A DNA stretch of 64,000 nucleotides, from contig NC_036446.1 in assembly GCF_002775205.1 (NCBI RefSeq), forward strand, positions 15,748,565 through 15,812,564, given 5' to 3'. The position numbers and the translations under genes are program-made. Shown here piece by piece: positions 51,401 to 64,000 of this stretch (within the stretch, counting starts at the first letter, position 1; the number at the start of each line of letters is the position of its first letter). Under the pieces are notes generated by a model. That model saw only the letters and a program-made list of their open reading frames with translations. It made no database searches and had not been told where the DNA came from. The stretch comes from Xiphophorus maculatus (taxonomy: Eukaryota > Chordata > Actinopteri > Cyprinodontiformes > Poeciliidae).

Positions 51401-54400
51401 GCTTGATTAAAGGCTATATGGCCAGAGAAATTACACAAGAAAAAAGTGAAAGTAAGTAGAAGCTCTGCTGGTCACATAAAAATCTAAATTGGGCATTTAT
51501 CAGTTTTATAGAATGATCGGAGTTTAAAAAAATAAGGAAGCAGGATTGACAAAATCAGGAATCCCAATTAACTCTGGAGGTAAACTTCATATTTATTATT
51601 AGAATATGAGCCATTTCTTTATTTTCAGTGCAAGCAGATGATGTTCACCAGAAAATATTTATTTGTGTTACTTTTACCAGGAGCTGACAGCTACAAGCTG
51701 GTTTCTGCTTCCCAAAATAAAATTAGATTCAAAATATCCAGGTCTTCCACCATTTTTACAATTTTCTATTCCTTTCCAGGATTAGCAGACTAATGTCTCA
51801 GCAATATCTGGAGAAACTCATCCATGCGTTTAGTCACACTGATTACTGCACCAATGTCTTCACATGTCTGCCTAAAAAAAAATCAATCCTCCAGCTGAAG
51901 CTGATCCAGAACGCTGCTGCTCGCATTCTGACTAAAGCCAGGAAGTTAGAACACATCACACCAGTTTTAAAGTCCCTACACTGGCTCCCTGTAGTACTTT
52001 GAAATGCCTTGTTGCTGACATGTGACATACAAATAAAATTTGATTGATTGATTGACTGATTGAAATAGGCAACCAGGACGATCCTGATCGACGTCAACTT
52101 TTTACTTTCAACACAGAGCAGCTTCCTGACAGACAGAGCTCCACCTGCACTAAATAACACCAGGTGTCAAACAAGTTGCATGCTTGTGGTCCTTGGGATG
52201 ATAATCTCCATTACTGTAATCTAAAAGATTAGTCTACATCAGTGAAGTGCATTCAGGGAAGCCAGTTCCTCACCAATCACTGGTTTACACCCATAAAAAC
52301 TCACTGCCTCCATTTCGATAATTATTTGGCTCTGCATGCAGTGTTTAGGGCCAGCTACTCTAAGCAGTTTAAATCAGACTAGCATGCAGCAAGGAGGGCT
52401 GAAGTTTAAACTCTTATTTCAGAAACACGGCAGATAAAATCACAAAGTCAAAGCCAGCGGATTACAGAGTTCTACATTCACAACATGAAAGCTTGACGGT
52501 GGTTTTCCACTTTGTGTCTCCACCTGGTTTAATCTCCAGTGGCCACTGTGAAGCAGGATTTGTGCCATGCATGAAATGCTGAGGTTGGACAAAATGTGCA
52601 TGCAGCGTGGCCAAACAAACTGGCTGCGGCTTACTTAACCGGAACAACTGAAGACTGACATGGTGGCAGGAAAAGACAGAGATTTAAAAAGCATGCGGCT
52701 TTTTTCTGTGTTGCGTTTCCTTGACTTTTGCAATTTATTCTCTACTTACCTTTGGGATGACTGCATGTATTTTAAACAATTTTCCTCAACTCATTTTCTG
52801 ACTCATTAATCAGGTTTTACTGCTGCCAGTGTGGAGGCAGTTGCCAAAAAGCACTACACTTTAATCTATTTGTGTCTATAGTGTGATGTGCCTTTTGGCA
52901 AGACTCAAAAAGTAAAGCAATGCCAATCTAAAAATGTGGGATCTTAAGAAGATGAGTAAAAATAACAAGAAAAAAAATAAAGCTGAAGCCAAAATGGACA
53001 GAAAATAAACCAAAACGTGAATAAAGGCCTTCTGCATCCGGCTAATAATTAAACATCTATGATTAAGGATTGTGGAGTTGTGCGCTAGACTGTTTTCATG
53101 ACTTTTAGTTTAAAGGTAAACAAAAGAGACAAAAAGAAAGCCAGCTAAAAGACATTGACAGTGATTTTAAAAATAAAACTATCTTAAAGAAAATGAAATC
53201 TTCTTTTCAATGATACAGGAAAAAAAAAAACATTATAATTGCGAATCCTTGAAGGAATGAACATTGTACTTTTTAATTTCTTTCCATCACAAACTTTAAT
53301 ATTTTTAATTGGGATTTTATGAGACCAACCAATGATGACAAAACTGAAATGTGAAAGAAAAAATTTTTTTTTTCAAAATGTTTATAAGTAAAAATCTGAA
53401 AAGTGTGGCCTGCATTTGTTTTGTCCTTGGGTCAATACTGTCCCTATATTTAGGATTCTGGGCTGGACTTCGACTAGGCCAGTACTCTGCAACCTTCACA
53501 AACCACAGAACCGGTTTTTGCTCTCAATCCAGCTAAATAAAACTTCAGCGCTGCAAATGTTACATAAGCTTTTACAAATACGCACTGTAGAATATTTGTT
53601 TTATATAAAATAATTTATATTTTCAGGTTAAAAAGTAAATAAAAGTCAAACTTTTGTAAAAAAAAAAAAAAAAAAAAAGAGGAATGATGCATTTTCTATG
53701 ATGTTGATATTTGTGGAAAATGATCTAAACCATAAAAGCACAGAGTTTCCATCCTGCTGACAAGAATGGATCTAAAAAAAAAGACTGTTGTGAAAATTGG
53801 ATGCAATTATTAATAAAATACTGCTAAACCTGTTATATTTATTTATTAACATTAGTTGGTTCTGTACATTTTTTAGCCAAAGTTACTAAGAGCCATCAGA
53901 TTACGAAGTCGTAGTCTTTAGCATTTTAATGCATGAATGTATTTTGATTTAAAATACATTTAAATCAAATGTGTTTAAAGCAGGAGGGCTGCTTGATTAC
54001 AGTTTCTGTCCTGTTGGAAGATTAACAATATAATGAGATCAAATTACACATTTATCTCTGTTTACCAGTTAACTGACCTCTGAAGGACTGGATTTAATTT
54101 AGGGGTATCAGAGTAAAAGATGTCTAAATCCATATACACAACACACTTTTCAGAATTTTATTTGTAAAAACATTTGAAACCATTTGCTTACTCATAAAAT
54201 CCCGATAAATTATATCGATGTTTGTGGCTGTAATATAACTAGACGTGAAAAAGTTCAAAGGTTTTAAATAAACACTCTTGCGATGGACTGTATTTTAAAA
54301 AGAAAGTACTTGAAAGTTGATGTTTTTTGTTTTTTGACGGCGTAATCTCACCTGAAATTTGAGCAGGAAGTTCTCCTGGACCGGCAGAAGCCTGTGGTGA

Positions 54401-57400
54401 AAAACATAAACCCGCCAGTGTTGATCTGAAGAGCAACTTTCAGAAAGAAGAGCAAATAAAACCGAGAAGTGACGCTCACCTCGCCATCTCAGAGAGGCCC
54501 AGCTTACCGTCACCATTCAGGTCAAACATCCTTAGCTACAGAAAAATAAAATTAAAAGGGAATTCATCAGAGGAAGTTTAGGGGAAATGTTGCAAACATT
54601 TATCATTTGTCCACTGAAGCGGTCGGGTGTGCTCAGCTCACAGATGGCCGACTGACCCTGGTGGCAAAGAAAGCAACGTCTCCGCAGTGCAGGTGCGCTA
54701 TGTGCAGCAAATGTGATTAATATTTAAGCCTCCACATAATGCTTCATTATGCATATGACCAGCAGTTAGCTGTAACTTATGAATATGGCATCATCAATGG
54801 GCAAAAGGTCAAGATCTTAAAAAATGTATTTTCAGACTTCAACTTGTGTGGCTGAATCTGAAGCTTTGATGTTTATCAGAACACAGCAGCATGATTGATA
54901 TGTGTTTATGATTTTTATATGTATATATACAGTATATATTGTATTTTGAGAGGCCTGTAATGCTTGTTATCTAAACATTTTATCTCTCACGATTGTCTGT
55001 GTGTACTCGTTGAGCTTCTTGTCATCATAGTCTCTGTTGGCCTTCTTCAGCAGGTCCGACAGGAAACCCTGAGATGAGAAAGAAACCAACGATGACAGGA
55101 CTTTAAACGTTTTCATCTGACTGCAATCATGGTGGAAATCAGAGGAAATGAAATGTAGGAAGTATTCTTTATTTTCAAAAGTAGAGGAGTGTGAAATATC
55201 TATTAGCATTTACACCAACAGCATGACAATCTAATACGCATGCAAAAAGATGAGAACCCATCACTGCCATGAATTTTCTGGATAAATCTGTCCATATCTA
55301 CAGAACTTTGAGTTTAGTTAATCAGTTTTTCTTGTATATTTGTTCATTAGTAGTTTTTTGCATTTTGATTATCTTCTGTGGTTGATCAGATTTATTATGC
55401 TTCGATGATCCTGATTCTTTTATGGTGTATTTATTCTGTGTTTAAAAGTAATTTTTCCTCAGTTTTGCTCCTCACACAGCTGCAGTGCATCCATTTAATT
55501 ACTGTCACCTGTTTCAGGCTCTACTAATCATTCTCACTGCATTTACTGCCCAAATCTGAGTCACTTAAATCCAATTTTCTCTGTACTCATTTATAGATAA
55601 TTTTAGATCCATGTGCATGCTTGTTATTTATTTATCTATTTATTTATTTATATTCAGTCATACTGAATAACTTCAATCACTTTTAGGTGTATATACAGCT
55701 CTGGAAAAAAATTAAGAGACCACTTAAAATGATCAGTTTCTCTGATTTTACCTTTTTATATTTATATGTTTGAGCAAAATGAACTTTGTTCTTTTATTCT
55801 ACGTCTCCAATATGCCAAGCACAAATGTAGTATTTATTTGCAGAATATGAGAAATGGGTAAAAAAAAAAAAAAAAAAAAAAAATATGCAATGCTTTCAGA
55901 CCTCAAATAATGCAAAGAAAACAAATTTATATTCCTTTAGAAACAATGATACTAATGTTTTAACTCAGGAAGAGTTAAAAATCAATATTTGGTGGAAAAA
56001 CCAGGAGGTTTTCAGTGCAGTGGGCTCTAGTTTTTACCAGAGTTGTACATATTTTATAAACTTTTATCTCTTATGTTTATATTTGTATTATTAATATTCA
56101 ACACCTTAGATGGAGCAGCTTGTCAGGGAATAAACAATTTTCCCTTGGGGATCAATAAAGTATATTCTATTCTAAACTCAGCATATTTAATCACTCTATG
56201 TTGCGTTCCCTCCATAGTTTGCTTTGCAATTCAATATTATTTTACTTTTGTAAACCACATGAAAACATTTCTACCTGTCTGCCTTTAAATCAATAAGACT
56301 TAACCACAATGGCCTCTATGTACACTGACTGCACAAGACTCCACTGCTGAACAAAGCATGTTTTTAAGATTCGCGACAGAAGATTTGGACAAGCCTGCCA
56401 AAGCCCGCACTATTATTCTGAACTCTTTGCTGTCATTGCAAAATATACTTTAAAATATCCTGAGGACATTTAATGGTTTTTATCTAACAAATGCACAAAG
56501 TGCTCCAAATGCTGTATTAGAAGCTTGTTGTGTTACCTTGAGCTCATTGGACTCGATGTATCCGCTACGATCAGTGTCATATCTCCGCCAAGCCTGCAGG
56601 AGAAGATTTCATGTTTTTAGAGAACATCTCAGTAACAACTAAAAAAACATAAACATCTATTCAAACTGGAGTACAGCCAAACACACGTATTGCCTGACTT
56701 TGTGTTAATATAGAATTTGTCAAAAGATGGATACCTAAAACGCTTGCAGCACTCTCTGACTCCCTCCCCTCCACGAAAAGCTGCAGAACATCCATAATGT
56801 ATGGCTTTTCTGAGAATAGCTTTAATACACGGAACAGCCTGAACATCCCACCATAAAATCCTCCTAAAAGGAAATAAGTGAAGTGTGTATATGTGTGTGT
56901 TTTTTTTGTGGAGTGCATGTTCAGTCACAGCGCAGCTTATGTTTGATGGCTCTCCGTTTTCCCTCAGATTACTTTAGCATCAAACAACAGCTGAGGAAAA
57001 AAAGCAAAGTCGGCAAAAAATGCTGCATTTTCATCAGCGTCAACGCTGAAATACTTATTTTGAATTAAGCAAAAATAATACTTTTAGATGTTTTCTTCAA
57101 GCTGAGGGTTTTAAACATTAAACATTTGTGAATGTTTGACCCAGAAAACAAGCGTCCAGATGAATGCTGCGGCAGTCCTTCCTGAAATGCCACAACATTA
57201 AAACAGACGCCCCAACTTGGCACGGAAACTGAAGGAAACATGAGGCAGCTGAACGCGCGTCCCACAGGACAGGCTGTCAAGGCGAAGCTCGCTGGAGGCG
57301 CTTGTGAGGAAATTTCACAGTTCAGTAAGGTTTATCAGATATTCAGTGAACAAACTCAGAAAACAGAAGACCTCAACTGAGAACAAACATGGCTAATTCT

Positions 57401-59385
57401 TACAGTCACTGAACATGAAAAGGTTGACTGAGCACATCTACTGTAAGGAGTTACGTAGGAACAGTTTTCAACATTCAAGGCGAGGGACACGGATGTGAAA
57501 ATGTACCAACTTACATCCATGAATTCAGCACTGGATCTCACAAACTCTCTGAAACAGATCAGGAAGTTTTCCTCCGTCGGCAGAATCTGGACCAGCTGCA
57601 CAAGAACAAATTGATGCGTTTACTTAAAAAGCTACTGTTTGCTGGGAGGATAAAAAGACTTGTTAAGAAAAAGAAACAGGAGTAAATTATCTGGTCTCAC
57701 CTCAGACATCTCAATTCTACCATCAGAGTTCTTGTCAAAATTTGCCATGAACTCCTTCAACTTCTCCTTGAACAAAGCGTGTGAGGGATCCTGCAATGAC
57801 ATGAAAACGTTTTTCAGTTTGCTCATATTTTGGCTTTGCATGTATAAAACCAAACTTCAGCACTAATAACAATAAATGTATGCATCTTAAATAAAAATTT
57901 CCCTACATTGTACAAAAAAAATCTTGTCTTTTTTTGCTGTTTGACATTAATCAGATGAAACTTCTTCTGTTGTAGATCAGTTAGGCTTATCAAAATTATT
58001 TATATTTGCTAAATACCAGAATAACGAGGGGGGGATTTTTTTTTTAGACATTTTTATTAATTTCATTAGGGAGAACAATGAAAACACTAAGATTATTATC
58101 TCTTTAAACCATTTGATGAGGCCATTGCTATATTTTATTTCCATCCATTTTCTGTATATTCTCGTCCCTAGTGGAGTTGGAGTTATATTTTCTTTGTGAT
58201 ATTATAAATCAAAAATACAAGTGTTGGAAATGGGTGCATAACAAAGGCAAAAATACAAAAGAAAAGAGGGAAAAATAGAAAAAGAGTCCAGTGTAGTACT
58301 TGGGTATTTGTAGTGTTTGTATAGAGGAAAAAATAAGATAATGTTAAAATAACATTACTACTATTAAAAAACAAATAAATAAATAATAAAACAATAACAA
58401 CATTAGTGATAGTAAACTGAAGCTGTTTGTCTTCAGTTTACACTAAGATTACTATCTCTTCAAACAAGTTGATGTTGCTACTGTTGAGCAGCTAATTAAC
58501 ATGTTTTGTTGTGAAATGTGGCCATCAGCCCAGGAACCAAAGCACTAGGCCCGGTGAAAATGCTGACTGAAGCTGGTAAAACAGCCTCTGTACAAACACA
58601 AGCTATAAAGCCAATCAGACAGGAAGAGGCCATTTCTCCAAAACAAACATATAAAATCAAATTAATGTTTGCAGTTCACATAGGGGCAAAAACCTTAATT
58701 TTCAGAGCTATGTCCTGTGTGATGAAACTAAAATTGAAGTATTTGGCATTAATAACAAGCATTGTTACATTTAGAGAAGAAGAGAGACGTTCAGAAATTT
58801 GAGTATGAAATCGTAACTGTGAAGTAGGTAGCTGTATTATGTTGCCAGAGAGACTGGTGCGCTTTATAAAAATTTAATAATTGAAGCAACTTACTTAAAG
58901 CTGGGGGACAAGTATGTCTATACAATGACTCTAAGCATACTACGAAGTCATTCAGGAGCAACAACATCCATGTTTTGAGTGGCCCTTATCTCAGCCCCAT
59001 AAAGAATTTGTCTGCAGAGATGAAAAGTTTATGCAAGCGAAAACACCATTTCAGTCAGGAAAAATGGGTCAAAATTACAACAAAATATTGAGAAGCTTCA
59101 AGAAGAACTATTGAAACTATCTGACCCAAACTACACAAATTAAAATGCAATAAACAACAAACTTCTGACATGAAGCAGAGTTTAAAAAGTACATTTTCAT
59201 TCTGGTTAGCAAATAAAAATAATTGATGCAATAGGTGTGACATTGACACTACATTAGTTTCACCTGCAGAGTGTTAGCAGGATTATGACAGATGAGAAAA
59301 ACACCCACCACACCGGCTCCTCGCCTCGCAGTCTCCAGCTCTGTGAAGAAGCCCTCCAGCTCCTTCCCCTCTATGTAGCCGTTTC
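48479..59385 (-). CDS. calb2: calretinin (calbindin 2), all exons but the first
   Basis: Cytosolic EF-hand calcium buffer/sensor of neurons. Ten exons join in frame to 239 aa plus a split first codon: 59309-59385, 57701-57790, 57515-57595, 56537-56593, 54991-55068, 54480-54535, 54352-54391, 51053-51106, 48718-48789, 48479-48595. Human calretinin has 271 aa, so about 30 N-terminal residues are missing; their exon was not found to 64000 and is probably right of the window. The calcium loops [36 protein letters not shown] and [12 protein letters not shown] are canonical. The first EF-hand is split over the missing exon and the sixth looks inactive. [26 protein letters not shown] and [20 protein letters not shown] favour calretinin over calbindin 1, although the C-terminus ([12 protein letters not shown]) resembles both. 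Confidence 0.92.
50275..50637. mobile_element. short inverted-repeat element (GCCTGTCAC ends)
   Basis: In calb2. Left TAAGCCTGTCACAATAAGCA and right TTATTGTGACATGCCTAAT are imperfect inverted copies. Related to the element at 33486-33944. Confidence 0.6.
51780..52062 (+). mobile_element. non-LTR retrotransposon 3' end (reverse transcriptase remnant)
   Basis: In calb2. A frame reads [20 protein letters not shown] then [14 protein letters not shown], the conserved C-terminal reverse-transcriptase segment of L2/CR1/Rex-type LINEs. A short 3' tail follows, AAATAAAATTTGATTGATTG with ATTG repeats. Truncated at the 5' end. Confidence 0.8.
53280..53520 (-). mobile_element. Tc1-like terminal fragment
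   Basis: In calb2. AAAAGTGTGGCCTGCATTTG, GGTCAATACTGT and GGCTGGACTTCGACTAGGCC resemble the opposite strand of the Tc1-like family seen at 10640-11330. Decayed and non-coding. Confidence 0.5.
53659..53679. repeat. poly-A tract
   Basis: About 20 consecutive A in a calb2 intron. Confidence 0.85.
55691..56045. mobile_element. truncated Tc1-like short element
   Basis: In calb2. Begins TACAGCTCTGGAAAAAAATT then AAGAGACCACTTAAAATGAT, a start I recognise from an abundant teleost short element. It includes GACCTCAAATAATGCAAAGA and an internal poly-A run (55860-55882). The expected inverted right end is missing. Confidence 0.65.
58515..59160 (+). pseudogene. Tc1-like transposase remnant
   Basis: In calb2 intron 2. 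Degenerate matches to teleost Tc1 transposase DNA: CCATTTCTCCAAAACAAACA near 58630, TGTGTGATGAAACTAAAATT near 58715, GACTCTAAGCATACTACGAA near 58927, and GAGTGGCCCTTATCTCAGCC near 58977. Interrupted by stops and indels. Confidence 0.65.
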
Positions 59386-60620
59386 CTTCAGAGCACCAGA
59401 GGAGCGAAATTAGTTTGGCACAACTGACGTCACGATGCTTTTAAGTCACTTTAAGCTTTGTTGACCGTTCAGAAGTTTGATTAAAGTTTAATAACCACTG
59501 AGGGTCTTTAAGTTTTGAAGCAGTTCCCAAACCTTGAGTACTGGTCCAGCTTCAAGTCCTCTGTGATTAAACAGAAATAATCAGTTTATAAACTAATTTG
59601 GAGTACACTCCTAGTTAAAGCTGTGTTTAAGTCATTATTTCTGACATTTGATTAGTTTGGTAATGCCAAGTAATGCCTAAAGTGAATCCCAGAGCTCCAC
59701 AACTGCAGAAAAAAAAAAGATTACCATACATCTAAACAATCTTCAATTATTTAAAATTGAGTTTTGTTAACTGATCAAATGGATAAAATATTCTAATTTA
59801 CATATCCATGTCCAGTTGTAAAGTGGATTTATCCGTAAGTGAGCTCCAGCTGGGACAAACAAACTCCACCAGAGTGAAGTGGCATTGGAGTGTAAGCAGA
59901 ATAATGAGCATCTTCTTGCCTAAAAGGGCAATCAGACTGATGCTTACTGGAGCGTCCTGTCCCTCACTCTGCATTGCACCACTTACAATGGCCGCATTTT
60001 AGAAAATCATTTAGTTTGTCTTGAGGTCACAGGTTATACAGGACGTTCTGTGGTCATTTTTAATCATTAGAGCGAGTCCCACCTGTCACCAGTCTAAACA
60101 CGGGAAAGGGGTTTTAGTGCAATTCAATATTTAACAGGAGACGTAGATAAACTGTTGTCCCAGTTCAAAGGAAATCATAAACATACTGAACTAAATGCAG
60201 GGACGTGTCCCATGACTTATTCATCTTTTAATCTCTTATCCACTCGTTTCTTTTTTATCGTTTCTACCCCCTTCCCCCCAGCTCTGTTTGCGCGGTACAT
60301 CTGATTGGTGCCACCGGCTGTGCGCATGTGAACTGGTGTTTCAGACAAACCAGAGCGGAAACAAAAAAAAAAAAAAACAGCACAGAAAACATAACAAAGA
60401 TGAACCAGCATTTATATATACTGCTGGTTTTTAATTCAGTATCATGTTTTTCATGTCATTATTCATTCATCCAACTAGAAATTTATCAACAACAACAAAG
60501 AGGACACTGGGAAATATTTTCTAAATCAAGAACTTATTTAAAAAACAGAATTACTGCATAACAGTATTTTTACTTTTTTAGTTATTTCTGTGTTAACCTG
60601 CTAATATCCGTTGCGTAAAT

Positions 60621-60660
60621 GGCGAATGGCCATTTACACAGCCATTCGCCTGTGTAAATG
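60621..60660. repeat. interleaved 10-bp palindromes (A B A' B')
   Basis: GGCGAATGGC, CATTTACACA, GCCATTCGCC and TGTGTAAATG are adjacent decamers. The third is the exact reverse complement of the first and the fourth of the second, so either pair can form a hairpin, but not both at once. Confidence 0.95.
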
Positions 60661-61510
60661 GCTGCAAATAATTGTGCAATCATACAGCTTTACATCTTTG
60701 AAAAGCAGAAGTGGTGCCTCCTGTGCCACCAACAAGAATGCAGCTAGCAGTTTCTGGATGTCAGGTCAACAACAACACTTTTGTCTTTTCCAGCAGCCAT
60801 TGTACAATATATAGAGTAGAAAAAAACAGCTGATTAAATGTGATGGAACTCTGCTTGGGTTGCTAGGTGACAGGCGGTGATAGGTATTTTTCCTTTCGAA
60901 CCTACATAAAAGAAAGAACCACAGACAACGTGTATGAATTTTATATCAAGCTTTTGCAAAAGGAGAAGTCTCTGTCAACTGCTCCTCCGAGCAATTCACA
61001 GAGCGTTCTGATCTGCTTCCGCATGAGCTCCTGTTTTTATTGTCAAAGAAAAACAGGCAAGGGGGCAGTCAGGAAAAACAACAGAGGTCGTAAACCTTCT
61101 AACCCAAACATCTAACAACCCAGTTCCAGATGTGATATCTGATCAAAGGTCTGAGCCCGGTTCAAATCTCGGTCAGTACTGTCAATAAAACAAAATACGA
61201 CTGTTCACAGGTAGTTACTAAATTAGGAGGTGTTCTTGCAAAAGGATTTAAGGTCTGAGAAACTCAGTGTTAACTATTTCTCATGAAATTGAACAGACAG
61301 TAGTGACCTCCAGGTCAGTTAAGGAAGAGAACACTTTAAACAGAAAATCACAATGATCTATAGGCTGAATGTGAACTAAAGTAATAATAAAATGATAATA
61401 CCAAAAAATCTCTAACAGGCGGGGCTTTGCTGGGGTTGCTAGGTAACGGTGCAGTCCCCATTGATGGGAATTAATCAAGAGGTTTTTGAAACAGGTCATA
61501 TTCCAAAAAA
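60650..61510. mobile_element. interspersed repeat copy 2, split
   Basis: AAATGGCTGCAAATAATTG to GGGTTGCTAGGTGAC (60656-60871) and GGGGTTGCTAGGTAACG onward (61433-61510) match the copy at 38.9-39.2 kb. The sequence between is extra and is bounded by ACAGGCGG at 60870-60877 and 61415-61422, suggesting a later insertion with 8-bp duplication. Confidence 0.5.
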
Positions 61511-62344
61511 TCATTAACTTATTGATGCAAATAGAAGCATAAAAACGTGCAAAAGGGGAATTTTGCAGACTTTTAGATTCTGTTTATCCCAAAATAAATG
61601 AACACATTTGATTTGTCTTTGGTTGTACTTCTATACGTTTGAAAAAGAACTAATTATCTGTGATAAATCTGATAAAGCGTGTTTATCCAGAATCCCAGAG
61701 AAATGGCTGTGTTCTCAGTTCATTGGTGGTTAGTGCCAGAGTTTAGCTGGGATCTAACTCTCAGCTGTCACATGGAGCGCACCACTGCACACTGAGCAGA
61801 TGAAGTCCCTTTCCTCTCCATAACATTTTCAAACCCGGCTCAACTTCTGATTGCTCAACGGCACCGCGGGACCATGTCAGCTGTCCAGCACATAATGGCA
61901 GAAAATGACATGAAGGCTCATGTGGCAGACTGAGTGTTTCATTGCCGCATGAAATAATGCCGCAGGATTTGTTTCAGCCGCTAAGACGCAACTCATTTGT
62001 GAGATTAAAATATGTTTCAGATTTTGAGAGATTCGCTTTAAAGGTCAGGTATCGCTTTGAACTTCTTTTCTTTTATTCATTCACTGACATACCCTTTAAA
62101 TTCCCACAGCGTAAACATCGGTGAATTTATGCCGAATGCTCTGATGTTTATCTATCAGAGCATTCATTAACTATGAACAAAATGTCTCCAAATAAGTGGG
62201 TTGAATTCCTGTTCAGGTTTTAACATCATGGAAGAACACAGCTGTAAGTTTTCTCAGGACAGTTCCATTAAGATCTGATTATCCAAGGAGGTCAGAGACA
62301 CCATGGTTAGAAACGCCATGGTTAACCAGTGGAGGAAGCCATAA

Positions 62345-62460
62345 ATCCATAAATTCATCCATCATCCATCAATCCATTCATCTGTCCATCCATCCATCCA
62401 TCCATCCATCCATCAGACCATCCAACCATAAATTCATCCAACCATAAATTTATCCATCCA
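62345..62460. repeat. CCAT tetranucleotide array, block 1
   Basis: Imperfect (ATCC)n/(CCAT)n with CATCAATCCATTCATC variants. Confidence 0.9.
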
Positions 62461-62567
62461 TGAAATAAAATTACATCAGACTTATATAGAGGGGTTAGTA
62501 GGACACTCAAAGAAACAGTCATTTCAATTCACACACTGATGATAGCAACCTAGTGGATAGTAGCCAC

Positions 62568-63018
62568 AGACATCCATCCATCCATCCATCCAAACATCCA
62601 TCTATCCATCCATCAGTCCATCCATCGATCCATCTATCCAACCATCCAACCATCCATTAAACCAAACATCCATCCATCACCCATCCAACCAACCATCTAT
62701 CTATCCATCCATCAGTCCATCCTTCCATTCATCCATACATCCATCATCCCGAATGTCTGTCCATCCATCCATTCATAAGACCACCCAAAACTAACTCCAT
62801 CCTTCATCCATTCCTCTATCCATCCATCTATCCATCCATCATTTTGCCCATCCATCCATCCATAAACCCATCCAACCAAAAATCTATCAATTCATGGCAC
62901 CATCCACCCACCCATCCATCCATCCATCCATCCATCCATCCATCCATCCATCCACCCATCCATCCACCCATCCATCCATCCATCCATCCATCCATCCATC
63001 CATCCATCCATCCATCTG
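62568..63018. repeat. CCAT tetranucleotide array, block 2
   Basis: Long imperfect CCAT array, nearly pure at 62900-63018. The repetitive [11 protein letters not shown] frame over it is a repeat artefact, not a gene. Confidence 0.95.
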
Positions 63019-64000
63019 TTAAGCCTGGCTTTTGTTATAATGTCTAGCCAATTAAAAATAAATATTTCTGCTTTTAAACTGTAAGTAATGGACTGGGAAC
63101 TTACTGATATTAGCATAAAAAATGTTCAGTAATCCTGACTGTTGTCAGTCCTTTTCTTAAAATTTGCACAATGGTCGAGACAAACCAGTAGGAATACTGG
63201 GATAAACCAGAACATAAGCAGTTCTTTATGGTGCCAATGTGGAATATGTACTTCAATGCCATCAGGCCATGTCATTTGATGAGAAAATCTTTTGAGCTTA
63301 TATGGACCAGTTTGAAAAGGGCTTAACGGTAAAGGTCACGGGATCTTCTCAATGGCATCCAGAATAATCCTTACTGAAGTTGCTACATGGAAATCGGTTA
63401 AGCTGGAATGACTCACAGAGGCAGAGAGAAACAATGGTGGAGCTCTGCAGTCACTCAGGTGAATAAATACGCTGCATGTAGTCAGGAAAGAACAAACGCA
63501 CCACTTTGTATGAGAATTTCTCATTTTGCATTTAGATTTTTGGTTGAATTTCTGAATCAAGTCCACTGATTTGATGGTTTGGCTGCTGTGGTCGTTATTG
63601 TCATAATCAGGGAGGCTTCCAGAACCATTTCAGTGGGACACCCAGTCGTAGTTTCCAACACAAAACTAAGACAGAACAACAAGGTTTTGATTCAGGTATG
63701 TTGAAAATTACATCTGTAAAAAGAGAAAACCTTAATCCTCACTTGGACTTCATAAAATAAACCTGATAGGTCGTAAATTGACGTTTTCAACTTAAATCAG
63801 CTGATTTGATATGTTAGAATATGCTTTTTCAGACCTAGAGAAATCTAGTGCACATTTAAAAAAAATAAATACCTCTACCAATTTATGACTTTAACTAGTT
63901 AATATGTCACCTTGGTAATACTAGAACCAGGAGTGAAGGCAGAAAATCTAAGCCAGACACCAAGACAAAACATAAAGCATGTAAATAAATAAATAAAGCT
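63019..64000. other. calb2 intron 1 (right part)
   Basis: AT-rich sequence to the window edge. I see no exon, including no candidate for the missing calretinin exon 1. Confidence 0.4.

Larger units (their letters stand above)
59386..62340. other. calb2 intron 1 (left part)
   Basis: No coding exon is recognised. It contains the interleaved palindrome at 60621-60660, a second copy of the GTTGCTAGG repeat family, and a fairly GC-rich stretch at about 60240-60340 with no assigned role. Confidence 0.5.

Noticed and set aside
61150-61180. tRNA B-box-like GGTTCAAATCTCGG.
   Set aside because: No A-box or cloverleaf upstream at the needed spacing.
62844-63047. [11 protein letters not shown] open frame.
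   Set aside because: Direct translation of the CCAT array.

Overview
This window looks like nuclear DNA from a ray-finned (teleost) fish. The genes are split into many small exons with GT-AG introns, the intergenic DNA is AT-rich, and the introns carry repeat families that I recognise from teleosts (Tc1-like remnants, short inverted-repeat elements, non-LTR LINE 3' ends). I cannot fix the species. Nothing bacterial, phage-like or CRISPR-like is present.

Layout, left to right. (1) 129-1451, minus: the first two coding exons of stereocilin (strc), running off the left edge. (2) 5342-8781, minus: a complete ten-exon gene for a GAS8/DRC4-like axonemal coiled-coil protein (416 aa), with an RFX-type X-box about 100 bp upstream. 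(3) 9957-14729, minus: a complete nine-exon E2F4/5-type transcription factor (319 aa) with an AT-AC (U12-type) intron and no canonical C-terminal pocket-protein-binding motif. (4) 17138-24084, plus: a complete eleven-exon cathepsin A-like serine carboxypeptidase (466 aa) with a perfect CLEAR palindrome upstream. (5) 28125-34337, minus: slc38a7, a lysosomal amino-acid transporter (455 aa, eleven coding exons). (6) 38375-44850, minus: got2, mitochondrial aspartate aminotransferase (428 aa, ten exons). (7) 48479-59385, minus: coding exons 2-11 of calretinin (calb2); its first coding exon was not found and probably lies beyond the right edge. Each complete exon set was joined by hand, keeps frame through every junction, and ends at a stop codon.

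The genes do not form one pathway. slc38a7 and got2 are neighbours in human 16q21, and E2F4, GAS8 and CALB2 also lie on human 16q (from memory), so much of the block is old vertebrate linkage. Two functional themes appear: lysosome (cathepsin A-like and SLC38A7, both with CLEAR-like motifs near their starts) and cilia (DRC4-like with its X-box, next to an E2F4/5-type gene; E2F4/5 act in multiciliated-cell differentiation).

Introns and spacers hold many decayed mobile elements, including a 711-bp inverted-repeat element with a perfect 8-bp target duplication at 15881-16607, a mariner-like short element at 7391-7787, Tc1-like transposase remnants, LINE 3' ends, and CCAT tandem arrays at 62.3-63.0 kb. 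I found no convincing new multi-gene system. The best leads are the truncated E2F with its minor-class intron, the regulatory motifs, a displaced AN1 zinc-finger fragment at 22.94-23.05 kb, and a 40-bp interleaved palindrome at 60621-60660.
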